A stretch of 7,191 nt of DNA from CAVSUR01 sp052143655 (GCA_052143655.1 JBKQSL010000469.1:1-7191), one strand, 5' to 3'. Shown: positions 1 to 5,596, counted from the first letter of the stretch. The notes: generated by a model not told the origin, from the letters alone. Made by a program: numbers and translations.

Positions 1-2
1 GG

Positions 3-253
3 CTGCTGGAGGAGCAGGCGAAGGCGCGGGTGCCCGAGCTGGTGCCGGTGCGGTGGGGCCGGATGATGGTGTCGCCGTTCACGTTCTACCGCGGGGCGGC
101 CCTGCCGATGGCTTCTGATCTAGCTAAGCTAACACCGGGCTGGCGGTGCAGGCGTGCGGGGATGCGCACCTGTCGAACTTCGGGATCTTCGGATCCGCGG
201 AGCGGCGGCTGATGTTCGACGTGAATGAGGTCTACGAGGTCGGCGCGTCCTGA
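3..253 (+). pseudogene. DUF2252 family protein, frameshifted fragment
   Basis: This is the middle part of a DUF2252 gene, a family of uncharacterised proteins with a kinase-like fold; the 5' end lies outside the window. The frame starting at position 3 reads through VPELVPVRWGRMMVSPFTFY and RGAALPMASDLA, a typical DUF2252 stretch. The continuation, TGLAVQACGDAHLSNFGIFG then ERRLMFDVNE, is in a different frame from about position 134 to the TGA at 251-253. The shift falls at a perfect tandem duplication GCTAAGCTAA (123-132). Removing one copy restores a continuous frame reading DLANTGLAVQ, although it still looks about three residues short of the usual spacing. After FDVNE the sequence departs from the family's usual FD-N-DFDET motif and soon stops, so the remaining several hundred residues of a normal DUF2252 protein are missing. 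I am confident of the family and that this copy is broken. Confidence 0.85.
123..132. repeat. 5-bp tandem duplication at DUF2252 frameshift
   Basis: GCTAA occurs twice head to tail, exactly where the DUF2252 reading frame is lost. Deleting one copy restores the frame. It could be replication slippage or a target-site duplication left after an insertion was lost. Confidence 0.7.
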
Positions 254-280
254 GAACCCGGAACCCGCGTGCAGCGTGAT

Positions 281-335
281 GCCAGGAGGCGGTCCACGAC
301 CACCGATTGCAGGAACTCCTGGCTGGCAGGCCAGC
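281..335. repeat. Inverted repeats between the two broken genes
   Basis: GCCAGGAG (281-288) is the reverse complement of CTCCTGGC (316-323), with a 27-base spacer. A second, overlapping inverted repeat GCTGGC-AG-GCCAGC lies at 322-335. Both are just upstream of the GTG start at 353. They could fold in a 5' leader or be remnants; no function can be assigned. The rest of 254-352 shows nothing recognisable. Confidence 0.35.
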
Positions 336-352
336 AGTATCAGGGGCACATA

Positions 353-750
353 GTGTTGACTGCCGAACCACCCGAGAGCCCGGCCACCGACGGAGTCCGC
401 ACCCTTGAGGTGCGCTGGATCTTCCCGGGCCAGCTGAAGTCTGCGGTGACTGCATGGTTCGGGTGCTTCCCGGCCGCGGCGGAGTCGCGCCAGGACTCCT
501 ACCTCCTCGATCCGCAGCTGCGCCGGCTGTCGGTCAAGGTCCGCGGAGGTGAGGCACTGGAAGTGAAGGTGTACCGCGGCAGTCCCGGAATCCTCGAGGT
601 GGCGGGCCGCTCCCGCGGACGCGTGGAGTGCTGGCAGAAGTGGCCCTTTCCGTGCAGCCAGCTCAGCCAGGGCAGCCGTGACCCGGCCGGCTGGATGCTT
701 CCAGGTCCTATGCGGAGTGGCTCGGTCAGCGGCCAGGCGCCGGGAAGTAG
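353..750 (+). pseudogene. Unidentified conserved-looking protein, internally deleted
   Basis: A GTG at 353 with AGGGG at 342-346 (6-base spacing) opens a frame rich in coding-like sequence: RTLEVRWIFPGQL, DSYLLDPQLRRLSVKVRG, ALEVKVYRGSPGILEV and CWQKWPFP. This runs to about DPAGW near 693. It then continues as low-quality residues to a TGA at 764-766. In the neighbouring frame, from about 697, SRSYAEWLGQRPGAGK ends with TAG at 748-750 and reads like a natural C terminus. The simplest explanation is an out-of-frame internal deletion near 690-700 that removed the middle of the gene. The alternating charged strands (R-x-D-x-Y-L, then SVKVR and LEVKVY) vaguely recall the start of a CYTH/triphosphate-tunnel domain, but this is only a guess. 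Family unknown; that it is a real gene is likely, that it is broken is fairly likely. Confidence 0.6.
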
Positions 751-815
751 CGCGCATGCAATCTGATGGTGACGCCCTCATTCGTCGCTGGGATCTTCTC
801 GCAGTCCGGCCCGGC

Positions 816-831
816 CCTGGCGGCCGCCAGG
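816..831. repeat. 16-bp perfect palindrome upstream of DMT gene
   Basis: CCTGGCGGCCGCCAGG is identical to its reverse complement over 16 bases with no spacer. It lies about 110 bases before the DMT transporter start, in the gap after the broken gene. It could be an operator for a dimeric repressor or a small hairpin. G/C-rich palindromes also arise by chance in such DNA. Apart from this and the small reading frame at 888-932, the gap 751-928 shows nothing recognisable. Confidence 0.45.
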
Positions 832-871
832 CGCTGACTACCGCGGTGGCGGGGAACAGGTGGCCGTGCGC

Positions 872-879
872 AGGAGGAG
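872..879 (+). promoter_or_regulatory. Strong ribosome binding site for leader frame
   Basis: AGGAGGAG lies 8 bases before the ATG at 888 and is the best Shine-Dalgarno match on the + strand here. It does not serve any start codon in the DMT frame at normal spacing, which argues that the 888-932 leader frame is translated first. Confidence 0.5.
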
Positions 880-887
880 TGCAAGCC

Positions 888-932
888 ATGGCTGGCGCCG
901 GCCAGGCCGGGAGGGAGCAGGGCAGCACATGA
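888..932 (+). CDS. 14-codon leader reading frame, coupled to DMT gene
   Basis: A short frame, MAGAGQAGREQGST, starts at an ATG placed 8 bases after AGGAGGAG. It ends with TGA at 930-932, overlapping the DMT start ATG (929-931) as ATGA. This geometry is typical of translational coupling, in which ribosomes ending the short frame restart on the transporter. The peptide has no run of one amino acid that would suggest classical attenuation, though it is rich in Gly, Ala and Gln. It may be a leader peptide, the tail of a lost upstream gene in the same frame, or chance. Seen: binding site, start and overlap. Inferred: function. Confidence 0.35.
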   Translation: MAGAGQAGREQGST

Positions 933-1798
933 CCCTCACCGTGGTGTTCGCCCTGGCCGCCGCGTTCTGCAACGCGGTGAACCTGATGACGCAGCATTCG
1001 GCGAGTACCGGCGCCCCGAAGCGGGAGAAGGGCTGGCGGCTGGTCGCCTACCTGGTCCGGCAGCCGCTGTGGCTGCTCGGCGCCGTCGCCGCAGTCGGCT
1101 CGTTCGGCTTCCAGGCTCTTGCTTTGCACTACGGCCAGCTGTCGGTGGTCCAGCCCGTCCTGGTCACCGAGCTTGTATTCGTCCTGGTGCTGCGCCGGAT
1201 ATGGATCCGCCAGGATGTGGCCCGTGCCGCCTGGGCCGCCGTGCTCGTCGTCTGCGCTGCGCTGGCGGTGTTCCTCACGGTGGCCGAGCCAACGGGCGGG
1301 CACCCCGCACCGGAGGCGGCGGAATGGGTGTCCGCGGTGTCGGTGTTCGGCGGGGCTGTCGCCGTGCTGGCGCTGCTGGGAAGGCGGGGCCCGCCCGTGC
1401 GCCGGGCCGCGGTCCTGGCGATGGCGGCCGCGCTGACGTGGGCCCTGATGGCCACGTTCATCAAGACGGCGACCGACACGCTGGCCATGGTCGGCCTGGG
1501 CGGCATGCTCACCCGCTGGCCGGTATACGCGCTTGCCGTCACTGCCGTCATCGGCGCGCTGCTGGAGCAGGCCGCCTTGCATGTCGGGCCGCTGAGCGTA
1601 TCGCAGCCGGTCCTGGTGATCATCGACCCGCTCGCCAGCATCATCTTGAGCGTCTGGCTGTTCGACGAGCGCTTCACCGACAGTCCGGCGAAGATCGCCA
1701 TCGCCGCCCTGGCGTTCGCCGTCATGGCCGCCGGGGTCACCGTGCTGTCCCGGACGGCACCGCAAGATCTCATCCGGCCGAGCCCGGCCGGGTCGTGA
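929..1798 (+). CDS. DMT-family (EamA/NIPA-like) membrane transporter
   Basis: Predicted inner-membrane protein of 289 residues from the drug/metabolite transporter superfamily; substrate unknown. It is mostly hydrophobic, with about nine or ten membrane segments starting at residues 3-20 and ending near 255-274. The ancestral duplication of this superfamily is visible: FQALALHYGQLSVVQPVLV at residues 61-79 matches EQAALHVGPLSVSQPVLV at 213-230. The QH near residue 22 and the Q-P-V-L-V motifs resemble the actinobacterial branch related to NIPA magnesium transporters, but magnesium transport is not shown. I chose the ATG at 929 because the protein then starts directly with the first membrane helix and the ATG overlaps the stop of the leader frame; GAGGGAG (911-917) and AGGG (919-922) lie upstream. 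A GTG at 860 would add a hydrophilic, arginine-rich extension and is less likely. The gene is full length and converges on the ClC gene with a 31-base gap. Confidence 0.85.
   Translation: MTLTVVFALAAAFCNAVNLMTQHSASTGAPKREKGWRLVAYLVRQPLWLLGAVAAVGSFGFQALALHYGQLSVVQPVLVTELVFVLVLRRIWIRQDVARAAWAAVLVVCAALAVFLTVAEPTGGHPAPEAAEWVSAVSVFGGAVAVLALLGRRGPPVRRAAVLAMAAALTWALMATFIKTATDTLAMVGLGGMLTRWPVYALAVTAVIGALLEQAALHVGPLSVSQPVLVIIDPLASIILSVWLFDERFTDSPAKIAIAALAFAVMAAGVTVLSRTAPQDLIRPSPAGS
1774..1791 (+). terminator. Possible terminator hairpin at the DMT 3' end
   Basis: CCGGCC (1774-1779) pairs with GGCCGG (1786-1791) around a 6-base loop, within the last codons of the DMT gene. There is no T-run after it, so it is not a classical intrinsic terminator. 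It lies next to the convergent junction with the ClC gene, where one would be expected. The 31-base gap 1799-1829 contains no better candidate. Confidence 0.25.
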
Positions 1799-1829
1799 CG
1801 GACGCCTCGACCTGCAACATTCTTGGGCA

Positions 1830-3143
1830 TCATCCTCCGGCGCTGTGTCCGCTGGGCGAGACCTGCGGCTTCGCCGCAGCGGCGCGCGCCTGCTTGCGGC
1901 TGGCCAGGAGGTACTTGACGCCTTCCATGGTGAGGAAGGCGGTGACGACAGCGATCAGGATGGGCGCGGTCTGCAGTGCCCCGACCTGGGTCAGGAACGC
2001 GGCCATCAGCACCATTGCGAACGGCGCGGTCGCGAGCGCTCCGGGGACGGCGGCGAGCATGCAGGTGAACGCCAGTCCCAGCGGCACGCCGGGGATCACC
2101 TGGTGGACCAGGACCCCGGCGGCCCCGCCGATGAACAGCGACGGGAAGATAGGGCCGCCCACAAAGCCGCTGCCCTGACTGACCGCGAAGGTGAGCATCT
2201 TGGCGATCACGACGGCGGCGAGCAGGCCCGCCCCGAGAGTCCCGGCATCCTTGAGCACCGTCTTGAGCTGGTCGCTGCCCGAGAACATGGTCAGCGGCAG
2301 CGCCACGCCGACTATCCCGAATACCAGGCCGCCGAGGACTGGCTTGGCGATAGCCGGGATTTTCAGCTGGCCGAACAGGCGTGCTGCCGCCATCATGAAG
2401 GCGGCCAGGAGCGTCACCACGATGGCGGCGAACAGGCCCAGCGGGACCCCGGCGGCCAGCTGCCAGTCCTCGAACTTGTAGGCCGGGACCTTATAGTCGT
2501 CCAGGAACACGGCTCCGGCGATAGCGAAGTAAATCCCGAACGACACGCTGGAGGCCACGATCTGCGCGGCGAGCGCCTTGAGGAACCGCTGCCCGCCAGG
2601 GCGGGCGACCTCCATGATCAGCATCACCACGATCACCGTGCTGGAGAACAGCCCCCCGTAGGCTCCGGCGAAACCGGCCAGGGTACTCACCTGGGAGTCT
2701 TCTTTCCCGAGCGCCCGGCGCCGGGCGATCCAGCTGCCCGCACCGCCGCCCATGGTCCCCAGTGCCTTCTCCGGGCCGAGACTGGCCCCGCCAATCAGCG
2801 ACACCGCCGACACCGCCACGAGCCCCGGCACGATGCCCGTGTCGACGTGCTCGGTCTGCAGATCATCGAACAGGCCTGGGGTCTTCCATGGCAGGCGGGT
2901 GAGGCGTCGCAGCAGGCCGACCACGACACCTGCAGCGGCGGCGACCGCGATCCACCACCAGTGCCCGCCGAGCCAGCCCGGATGGGCGTCGGTGTACCAC
3001 TTGCCGCCGAACTTGATCACCCCGATGAATACCAGCCCGGCGAATGCGCCGAACACGCCGAGCACCACCGCCCAGCCCATCAGGACCCAGAACTCCCGCT
3101 TCTGGGTAACCGGCGGAGCTTCAGCCTCGGGCGTGGCGGTCAT
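1830..3143 (-). CDS. ClC-type chloride channel/transporter, variant motifs
   Basis: Integral membrane protein of 437 residues in the ClC family, which moves chloride or other small anions as channels or proton-coupled exchangers. Hydrophobic segments fill residues 17-415. GGASLGPEKALG (118-129) occupies the position of the G-K/R-E-G-P selectivity and gating motif, with the glutamate displaced to after GP (E125). GSGFVGGPIFPSLFIGG (324-340) matches the G-x-F-x-P motif. In LIMEVARPG (175-183), anchored on Arg-Pro, the internal proton glutamate of bacterial exchangers appears to be Val179, as in ClC channels. The classical GSGIP loop is not recognisable. The length is normal for a bacterial ClC without CBS domains, and the last 20 residues are a hydrophilic Ala/Lys/Ser tail. 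The ATG at 3143 has AGGAGAGG upstream and overlaps the stop of the upstream chimeric frame as ATGA, so translation is probably coupled to its DUF2254 part. Family is confident; transport mode is inference. Confidence 0.9.
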   Translation of the reverse strand: MTATPEAEAPPVTQKREFWVLMGWAVVLGVFGAFAGLVFIGVIKFGGKWYTDAHPGWLGGHWWWIAVAAAAGVVVGLLRRLTRLPWKTPGLFDDLQTEHVDTGIVPGLVAVSAVSLIGGASLGPEKALGTMGGGAGSWIARRRALGKEDSQVSTLAGFAGAYGGLFSSTVIVVMLIMEVARPGGQRFLKALAAQIVASSVSFGIYFAIAGAVFLDDYKVPAYKFEDWQLAAGVPLGLFAAIVVTLLAAFMMAAARLFGQLKIPAIAKPVLGGLVFGIVGVALPLTMFSGSDQLKTVLKDAGTLGAGLLAAVVIAKMLTFAVSQGSGFVGGPIFPSLFIGGAAGVLVHQVIPGVPLGLAFTCMLAAVPGALATAPFAMVLMAAFLTQVGALQTAPILIAVVTAFLTMEGVKYLLASRKQARAAAAKPQVSPSGHSAGG

Positions 3144-3151
3144 GACAGGTG

Positions 3152-3159
3152 CCTCTCCT
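3152..3159 (-). promoter_or_regulatory. Ribosome binding site of the ClC gene
   Basis: On the minus strand AGGAGAGG lies 8 bases before the ATG at 3143. It sits inside the last codons of the upstream frame, so initiation may occur independently or by coupling. It fixes the ClC start. Confidence 0.7.
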
Positions 3160-3882
3160 TAACGGACGCCCCGCTAGGCGGCGCGGCGACGGGCAATGGG
3201 TTTCGGCGGGGAGCCACGGCCGTGATCCAGTTACGGACGGCTGCGTCCTGCGCGTGGCCGATCTCCGCCGGGCCGCCGATGCCCTGACGGTCTCTGCCTC
3301 CGGCCCTCTCGCGATCTACGGAGCTGCCGAAGCCCGCGATGACGGTCGCATCAAGCCTGTCGATCTCGGCTGCCACTGCCGCCCTATGCTCGGGGCGGAC
3401 GGTCTCGTGCAGATCCTCGAGCATGGCCCGCAGCCGCCTGGTGACCTGGATGGCCCCTTGAACTGCGGTGGTGGGGTCGTTGATGGCGGCCGAGAGGGCC
3501 CGGATAGCGACGTCCGCCATGACCCTGATGCAGGAGGCCGCATCCTGCTCCAGGGTGCGCTCCAGTCCCAGTGCGATCATTCCCCGCAGTCGCGCGTCGG
3601 CTGCCGGCGACGGCGGGGCACCGTCGTGTATCGCAAGCAACGGCGCGTCTCGCGAGACGAAGTCGCCGACCGCGCGCCTGAAGACGAGCCGGTGATCATG
3701 CTGGCTGGCCCAGGCCGCCAGGCCCTCGGGGGCGATGGCCTGGATGGATCCCGCCTTCACGCTCGTGACGACCCGGACCGGATCAGGGTTAACGGTCTGC
3801 GCCGACACGGTTTCGGCCTCGACGGCCTGGATGACCGAGGCAAAGACCTTCGGGCCGAACCGTCCGACCAGGCCAGCTACCG

Positions 3883-3902
3883 CCACCGGCCTGAGCCGGT
3901 GG
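3883..3902. repeat. Perfect 8-bp hairpin beside chimera junction, with T-run
   Basis: CCACCGGC (3883-3890), loop CTGA, GCCGGTGG (3895-3902) form a perfect stem. On the + strand it is followed by ATAAAG and five T, a weak terminator-like arrangement with the T-run too far away, and no + strand gene needs it. It lies within 10 bases of the SEC-C to DUF2254 junction, in a conspicuously A/T-rich patch (3903-3913). Confidence 0.5.
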
Positions 3903-3907
3903 ATAAA

Positions 3908-4237
3908 GTTTTTCCATCTGCGACCGCTTTGGCAGGGGCAGGGGTCGCTGCGGCCACGGCGGGAGTCTTGTCTCGTGTAAACCTGCATCAGGCCGGCGGG
4001 CGCGCGGTCGGCGCGCAGCAGCGCGGCCATCTGCTGCATGGGCTGGCGGACGTGGTGGAAGAAGTCTTTGTCGCCGGGGCACAGGTAGTGCTGGCCGGAT
4101 TCGCCGTAGGGGGAGGTGGCGAACCGGTCCTTGGGGCAGCCGCCGTTACAGGCGAACCGGACGTCGCAGTCCCGGCAGTACCGGGTGAGGGTGCCACGTT
4201 TGTCCTGCCCGAACTGCCGCTGCTGGGGCGGGCTGCT
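3908..4237 (-). pseudogene. Anaerobic sulfatase-maturase-like C-terminal fragment (second segment)
   Basis: About 110 residues match the end of anaerobic sulfatase-maturating enzymes, radical SAM proteins that oxidise a sulfatase Cys or Ser to formylglycine. LTRYCRDCDVRFACNGGCPK and HYLCPG carry five cysteines of the SPASM iron-sulfur domain. After MAALLRADRAP comes a SEC-C-like motif, RSDPCPCQSGRRWKN, known as a C-terminal tail in actinobacterial members; the usual terminal Cys-His is replaced by the DUF2254 sequence. With no CxxxCxxC radical SAM core, this piece cannot be catalytic on its own. No sulfatase gene lies in the window. Confidence 0.82.
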
Positions 4238-4978
4238 CACGAGGGCGTGGCGGTCGGCAGCCCGCCGCAGCGACAGCGCCGCCAGGTAGAGCCCGGCCGG
4301 CCAGCCCTCTATCCGCTCGACAAGATCATCTATCTCCGCCAGGCTGAGCCCGAGGCTCAGGCGGCCGTTCAGGAGCGCATCCGCCTCCTCGCTGGTGAAC
4401 CGCAGATCATCGACCCGCAGTTCCAGCAGTTCACCATGCGCGCGCAGCGCCGCCAGCGGACAGGCCGGCTCAGTTCTGGTTGAGAGCACGAGCTGGAAGG
4501 TGGGCGGTGCATGATCGACGAACCAGGCGATGCTCTCCCGGACCGCACCATCCCCAAGCCGGTGGAAGTCATCCAGGATCAGGGTGGCCCCGTCCTGGTC
4601 GTGCAGATCATTCACCAGACGCGGCAGCACCATGTCGGTGATATGCGCTGGCCCGGCTGCCCGCGGTGATACCGACTGGCCGACTGCAGGGCAGACCCGG
4701 CGAAGTGCCTCGATCACATAAGACCAGAGCACCACCGGATCGTTGTAGGCCTCATCCAGCGTCAGCCACGCGACAGGCTTCCGCGCCGCCTCAGCCTGGT
4801 GCCACGCCGCCAGCAGCGTGGTCTTCCCGAATCCCGCCGGACATGCCACCAGACTCAGCCGCAGACCCGACCCGGTCCGGAGCCGCTCCATAAGCCACTC
4901 GCGCGGCACAGTCTGTTCGCGCACTGCTGGCGGATGCAGTTTCGTCGCGATCAGGACCGGCCCCGAGACGCCACTCAT
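4238..4978 (-). pseudogene. LuxR/MalT-type STAND ATPase domain (first segment)
   Basis: About 247 residues of the amino-terminal half of a large ATP-dependent LuxR-family regulator. The start IATKLHPPAVREQTVPR, the P-loop AGFGKTTLLAAW, WLTLDEAYNDPVVLWSYVIE, the Walker B aspartates in LILDDFH, and DDLRFTSEEA are characteristic. Full members are typically around 900 residues, with repeats and a C-terminal helix-turn-helix that binds DNA; those are lost here after RRAADRHALV. The nucleotide-binding residues look intact, so the fragment might still bind ATP if made, but it cannot act as a transcription factor in the usual way. Confidence 0.85.
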
Positions 4979-4982
4979 GCCG

Positions 4983-4988
4983 TCCTCC
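4983..4988 (-). promoter_or_regulatory. Ribosome binding site that sets the chimera start
   Basis: On the minus strand GGAGGA lies 4 bases before the ATG at 4978 and overlaps the upstream in-frame ATG at 4990. It favours the inner ATG, giving 612 residues starting MSGVSGPVLIATK. That ATG also overlaps, as ATGA, the stop of the frame coming from 5590. Confidence 0.6.
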
Positions 4989-4990
4989 AT

Positions 4991-5260
4991 GGGTCCCTAG
5001 CTCCTGCTGCCGGGGTCTGGAGCCACGTCGCCTGAACCTGGTCGCAATCGTAGGCCAGCGCGAAGCACGTGCTCAACGGGCCAAAGGCCCCTGACCTGCG
5101 CAACTGTGGTTCGCGGCATGGCGCCTCGCTGCGAGACGGTGCGACTACGCACTGCACCCGCTTTGTTCCCCGGAACCCCATAGCCGCAGTCAACTCGCTC
5201 GCGGGTGATCTCACCTCACCCGGACAGGGTGCGCTGAATCGCTGACTGAGGGGAGTTTCA
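4991..5260 (-). other. Palindrome-rich stretch upstream of the chimera
   Basis: This stretch stays open in the frame of the upstream broken gene, but its codon choice is atypical (many A/T third positions, rare codons, many Cys and Ser), so it is probably leader or intergenic DNA. It holds four small inverted repeats: AGCACGTGCT (5064-5073), GGGCC-AAA-GGCCC (5078-5090), CTCGC-T-GCGAG (5125-5135) and GTGCG-ACTA-CGCAC (5139-5152). No convincing -35/-10 pair was found. It may be a structured 5' leader or degraded DNA. Confidence 0.35.
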
Positions 5261-5523
5261 GCAGCCTGGAGGATCGCAGTCAAAGAGTCCCATCGCGCCC
5301 ACTCTGCGGGCGGCCGCGGGTCCGGGCGGGATTCCGGCACCTCGGCCACCGCTGGCATCGAGATGACCAGCCAGTCGTTACGTCCCGCGTCCTCCAGGGA
5401 CGGCTGCACGACGATGCCAGCTTCCGCCATCAGGTGCTCGATCCGATCCCGGCGCTGAGCCGACAGTGCCTGATACCCGAAGAGTTCCTTGAACCGGCGC
5501 GCCCGTACCCGCCGTGCTCCTCG

Positions 5524-5531
5524 CTGACTGA
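5524..5531. repeat. 4-bp tandem duplication at a frameshift
   Basis: CTGA occurs twice head to tail (TCAGTCAG on the coding strand). Taking out one copy reconnects ITGQ directly to RGARRVRARRFKELF. This is the second frameshift in the window sitting exactly on a short perfect tandem duplication. Confidence 0.7.
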
Positions 5532-5596
5532 CCTGTGATCGACCGTGCGATCGTTTCGATTACTTCGGCTGGGTCCTTTTCGCGCGTCATGACCGC

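Larger units (their letters stand above)
3140..3907 (-). pseudogene. DUF2254 C-terminal part (third segment of chimera)
   Basis: From FIHRLRPVAVAG to the stop, this segment matches the end of DUF2254 membrane proteins, a family of unknown function. The F-x-H near its start normally follows the last membrane helix. VKAGSIQAIAPEGLAAWA, VFRRAVGDFV, LGLERTLEQD, ALSAAINDPTTAVQ and the RQGIGG tail are typical. The amino-terminal membrane helices are missing. The stop codon overlaps the ClC start (ATGA, 3140-3143), so this end of the gene and its operon link to ClC probably predate the rearrangement that removed its beginning. Confidence 0.8.
3140..4978 (-). pseudogene. Three-part in-frame chimera: LuxR ATPase, SPASM/SEC-C, DUF2254
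   Basis: An uninterrupted 612-residue frame joins parts of three unrelated proteins. Residues 1-247 are the start of a MalT/LuxR-type STAND regulator, with Walker A PAGFGKTTLL (47-56), Walker B ATLILDDFH (131-139) and the family motif EGWPAGLYLAALSLR; the sensor repeats and LuxR DNA-binding domain are absent. Residues 248-357 are the tail of an anaerobic sulfatase-maturase-like radical SAM protein, with SPASM cysteines at 268, 271, 277, 281 and 300, then a SEC-C motif DPCPCQSGRRWKN that lacks its last Cys-His; the radical SAM core is absent. Residues 358-612 are the soluble C-terminal half of DUF2254, including VKAGSIQAI, GDFV, LERTLEQD and INDPTTAVQ, without its membrane helices. The start at 4978 is chosen because GGAGGA lies 4 bases upstream; an ATG at 4990 in the same frame has no comparable site. 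It is marked pseudogene because every part is incomplete, but the frame is open and could be translated. Confidence 0.8.
4975..5590 (-). pseudogene. Unknown protein with helical N-terminal domain, frameshifted
   Basis: An ATG at 5590 with a strong GGGAGGAA upstream opens MTREKDPAEVIETIARSITG. The natural continuation is one base out of frame: RRFKELFGYQALSAQRRDRI, then EHLMAEAGIVVQPSLEDAGR and NDWLVISMP. The break lies at a perfect 4-bp tandem duplication, CTGACTGA on the + strand (5524-5531); removing one copy gives a continuous frame. The RFKELFGY - RRDRIEHLMAEAGI - QPSLED pattern recalls a small helical domain found at the front of some nuclease-like bacterial proteins; I do not recognise the family securely. 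After about residue 110 (near 5260) the sequence loses coding character, though the frame stays open to a TGA at 4975-4977 that overlaps the next ATG. The gene is therefore probably both frameshifted and truncated. It follows the HIRAN gene on the same strand, 131 bases downstream, and may once have been co-transcribed. Confidence 0.6.

Noticed and set aside
86..1765. 559-residue open frame on the minus strand
   Set aside because: Antisense to the DUF2252 fragment, the gene at 353 and the DMT gene; the translation is Arg/Gly/His/Gln-rich with no domain. Long shadow frames are normal in DNA of this G/C content.
1069..2178. 369-residue open frame on the plus strand
   Set aside because: Overlaps the DMT gene in another frame and is extremely Arg/Ala/Gly-rich, a typical shadow.
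1845..3287. 480-residue open frame on the plus strand
   Set aside because: Antisense shadow of the ClC gene, rich in His/Gly/Glu/Gln and without any family motif.
3883..3913. Intrinsic terminator on the plus strand
   Set aside because: The stem is perfect, but the T-run starts six bases after it and no plus-strand gene precedes it; kept only as a hairpin.
3149..4483. 444-residue open frame on the plus strand
   Set aside because: Antisense to the chimera, whose domains are recognisable; the plus-strand translation is low-complexity Gly/Arg/Asp and matches nothing.
3140..4978. A working three-domain signalling and redox protein forming a new system
   Set aside because: Each domain lacks parts its family needs: no DNA-binding domain, no radical SAM core, no membrane helices and an incomplete SEC-C. 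A designed function is not supported, so it is reported as a chimera of fragments.
5160..5300. Promoter with TTGACT on the minus strand ahead of the chimera
   Set aside because: TTGACT occurs twice, but no acceptable -10 sequence lies 16-18 bases downstream of either.
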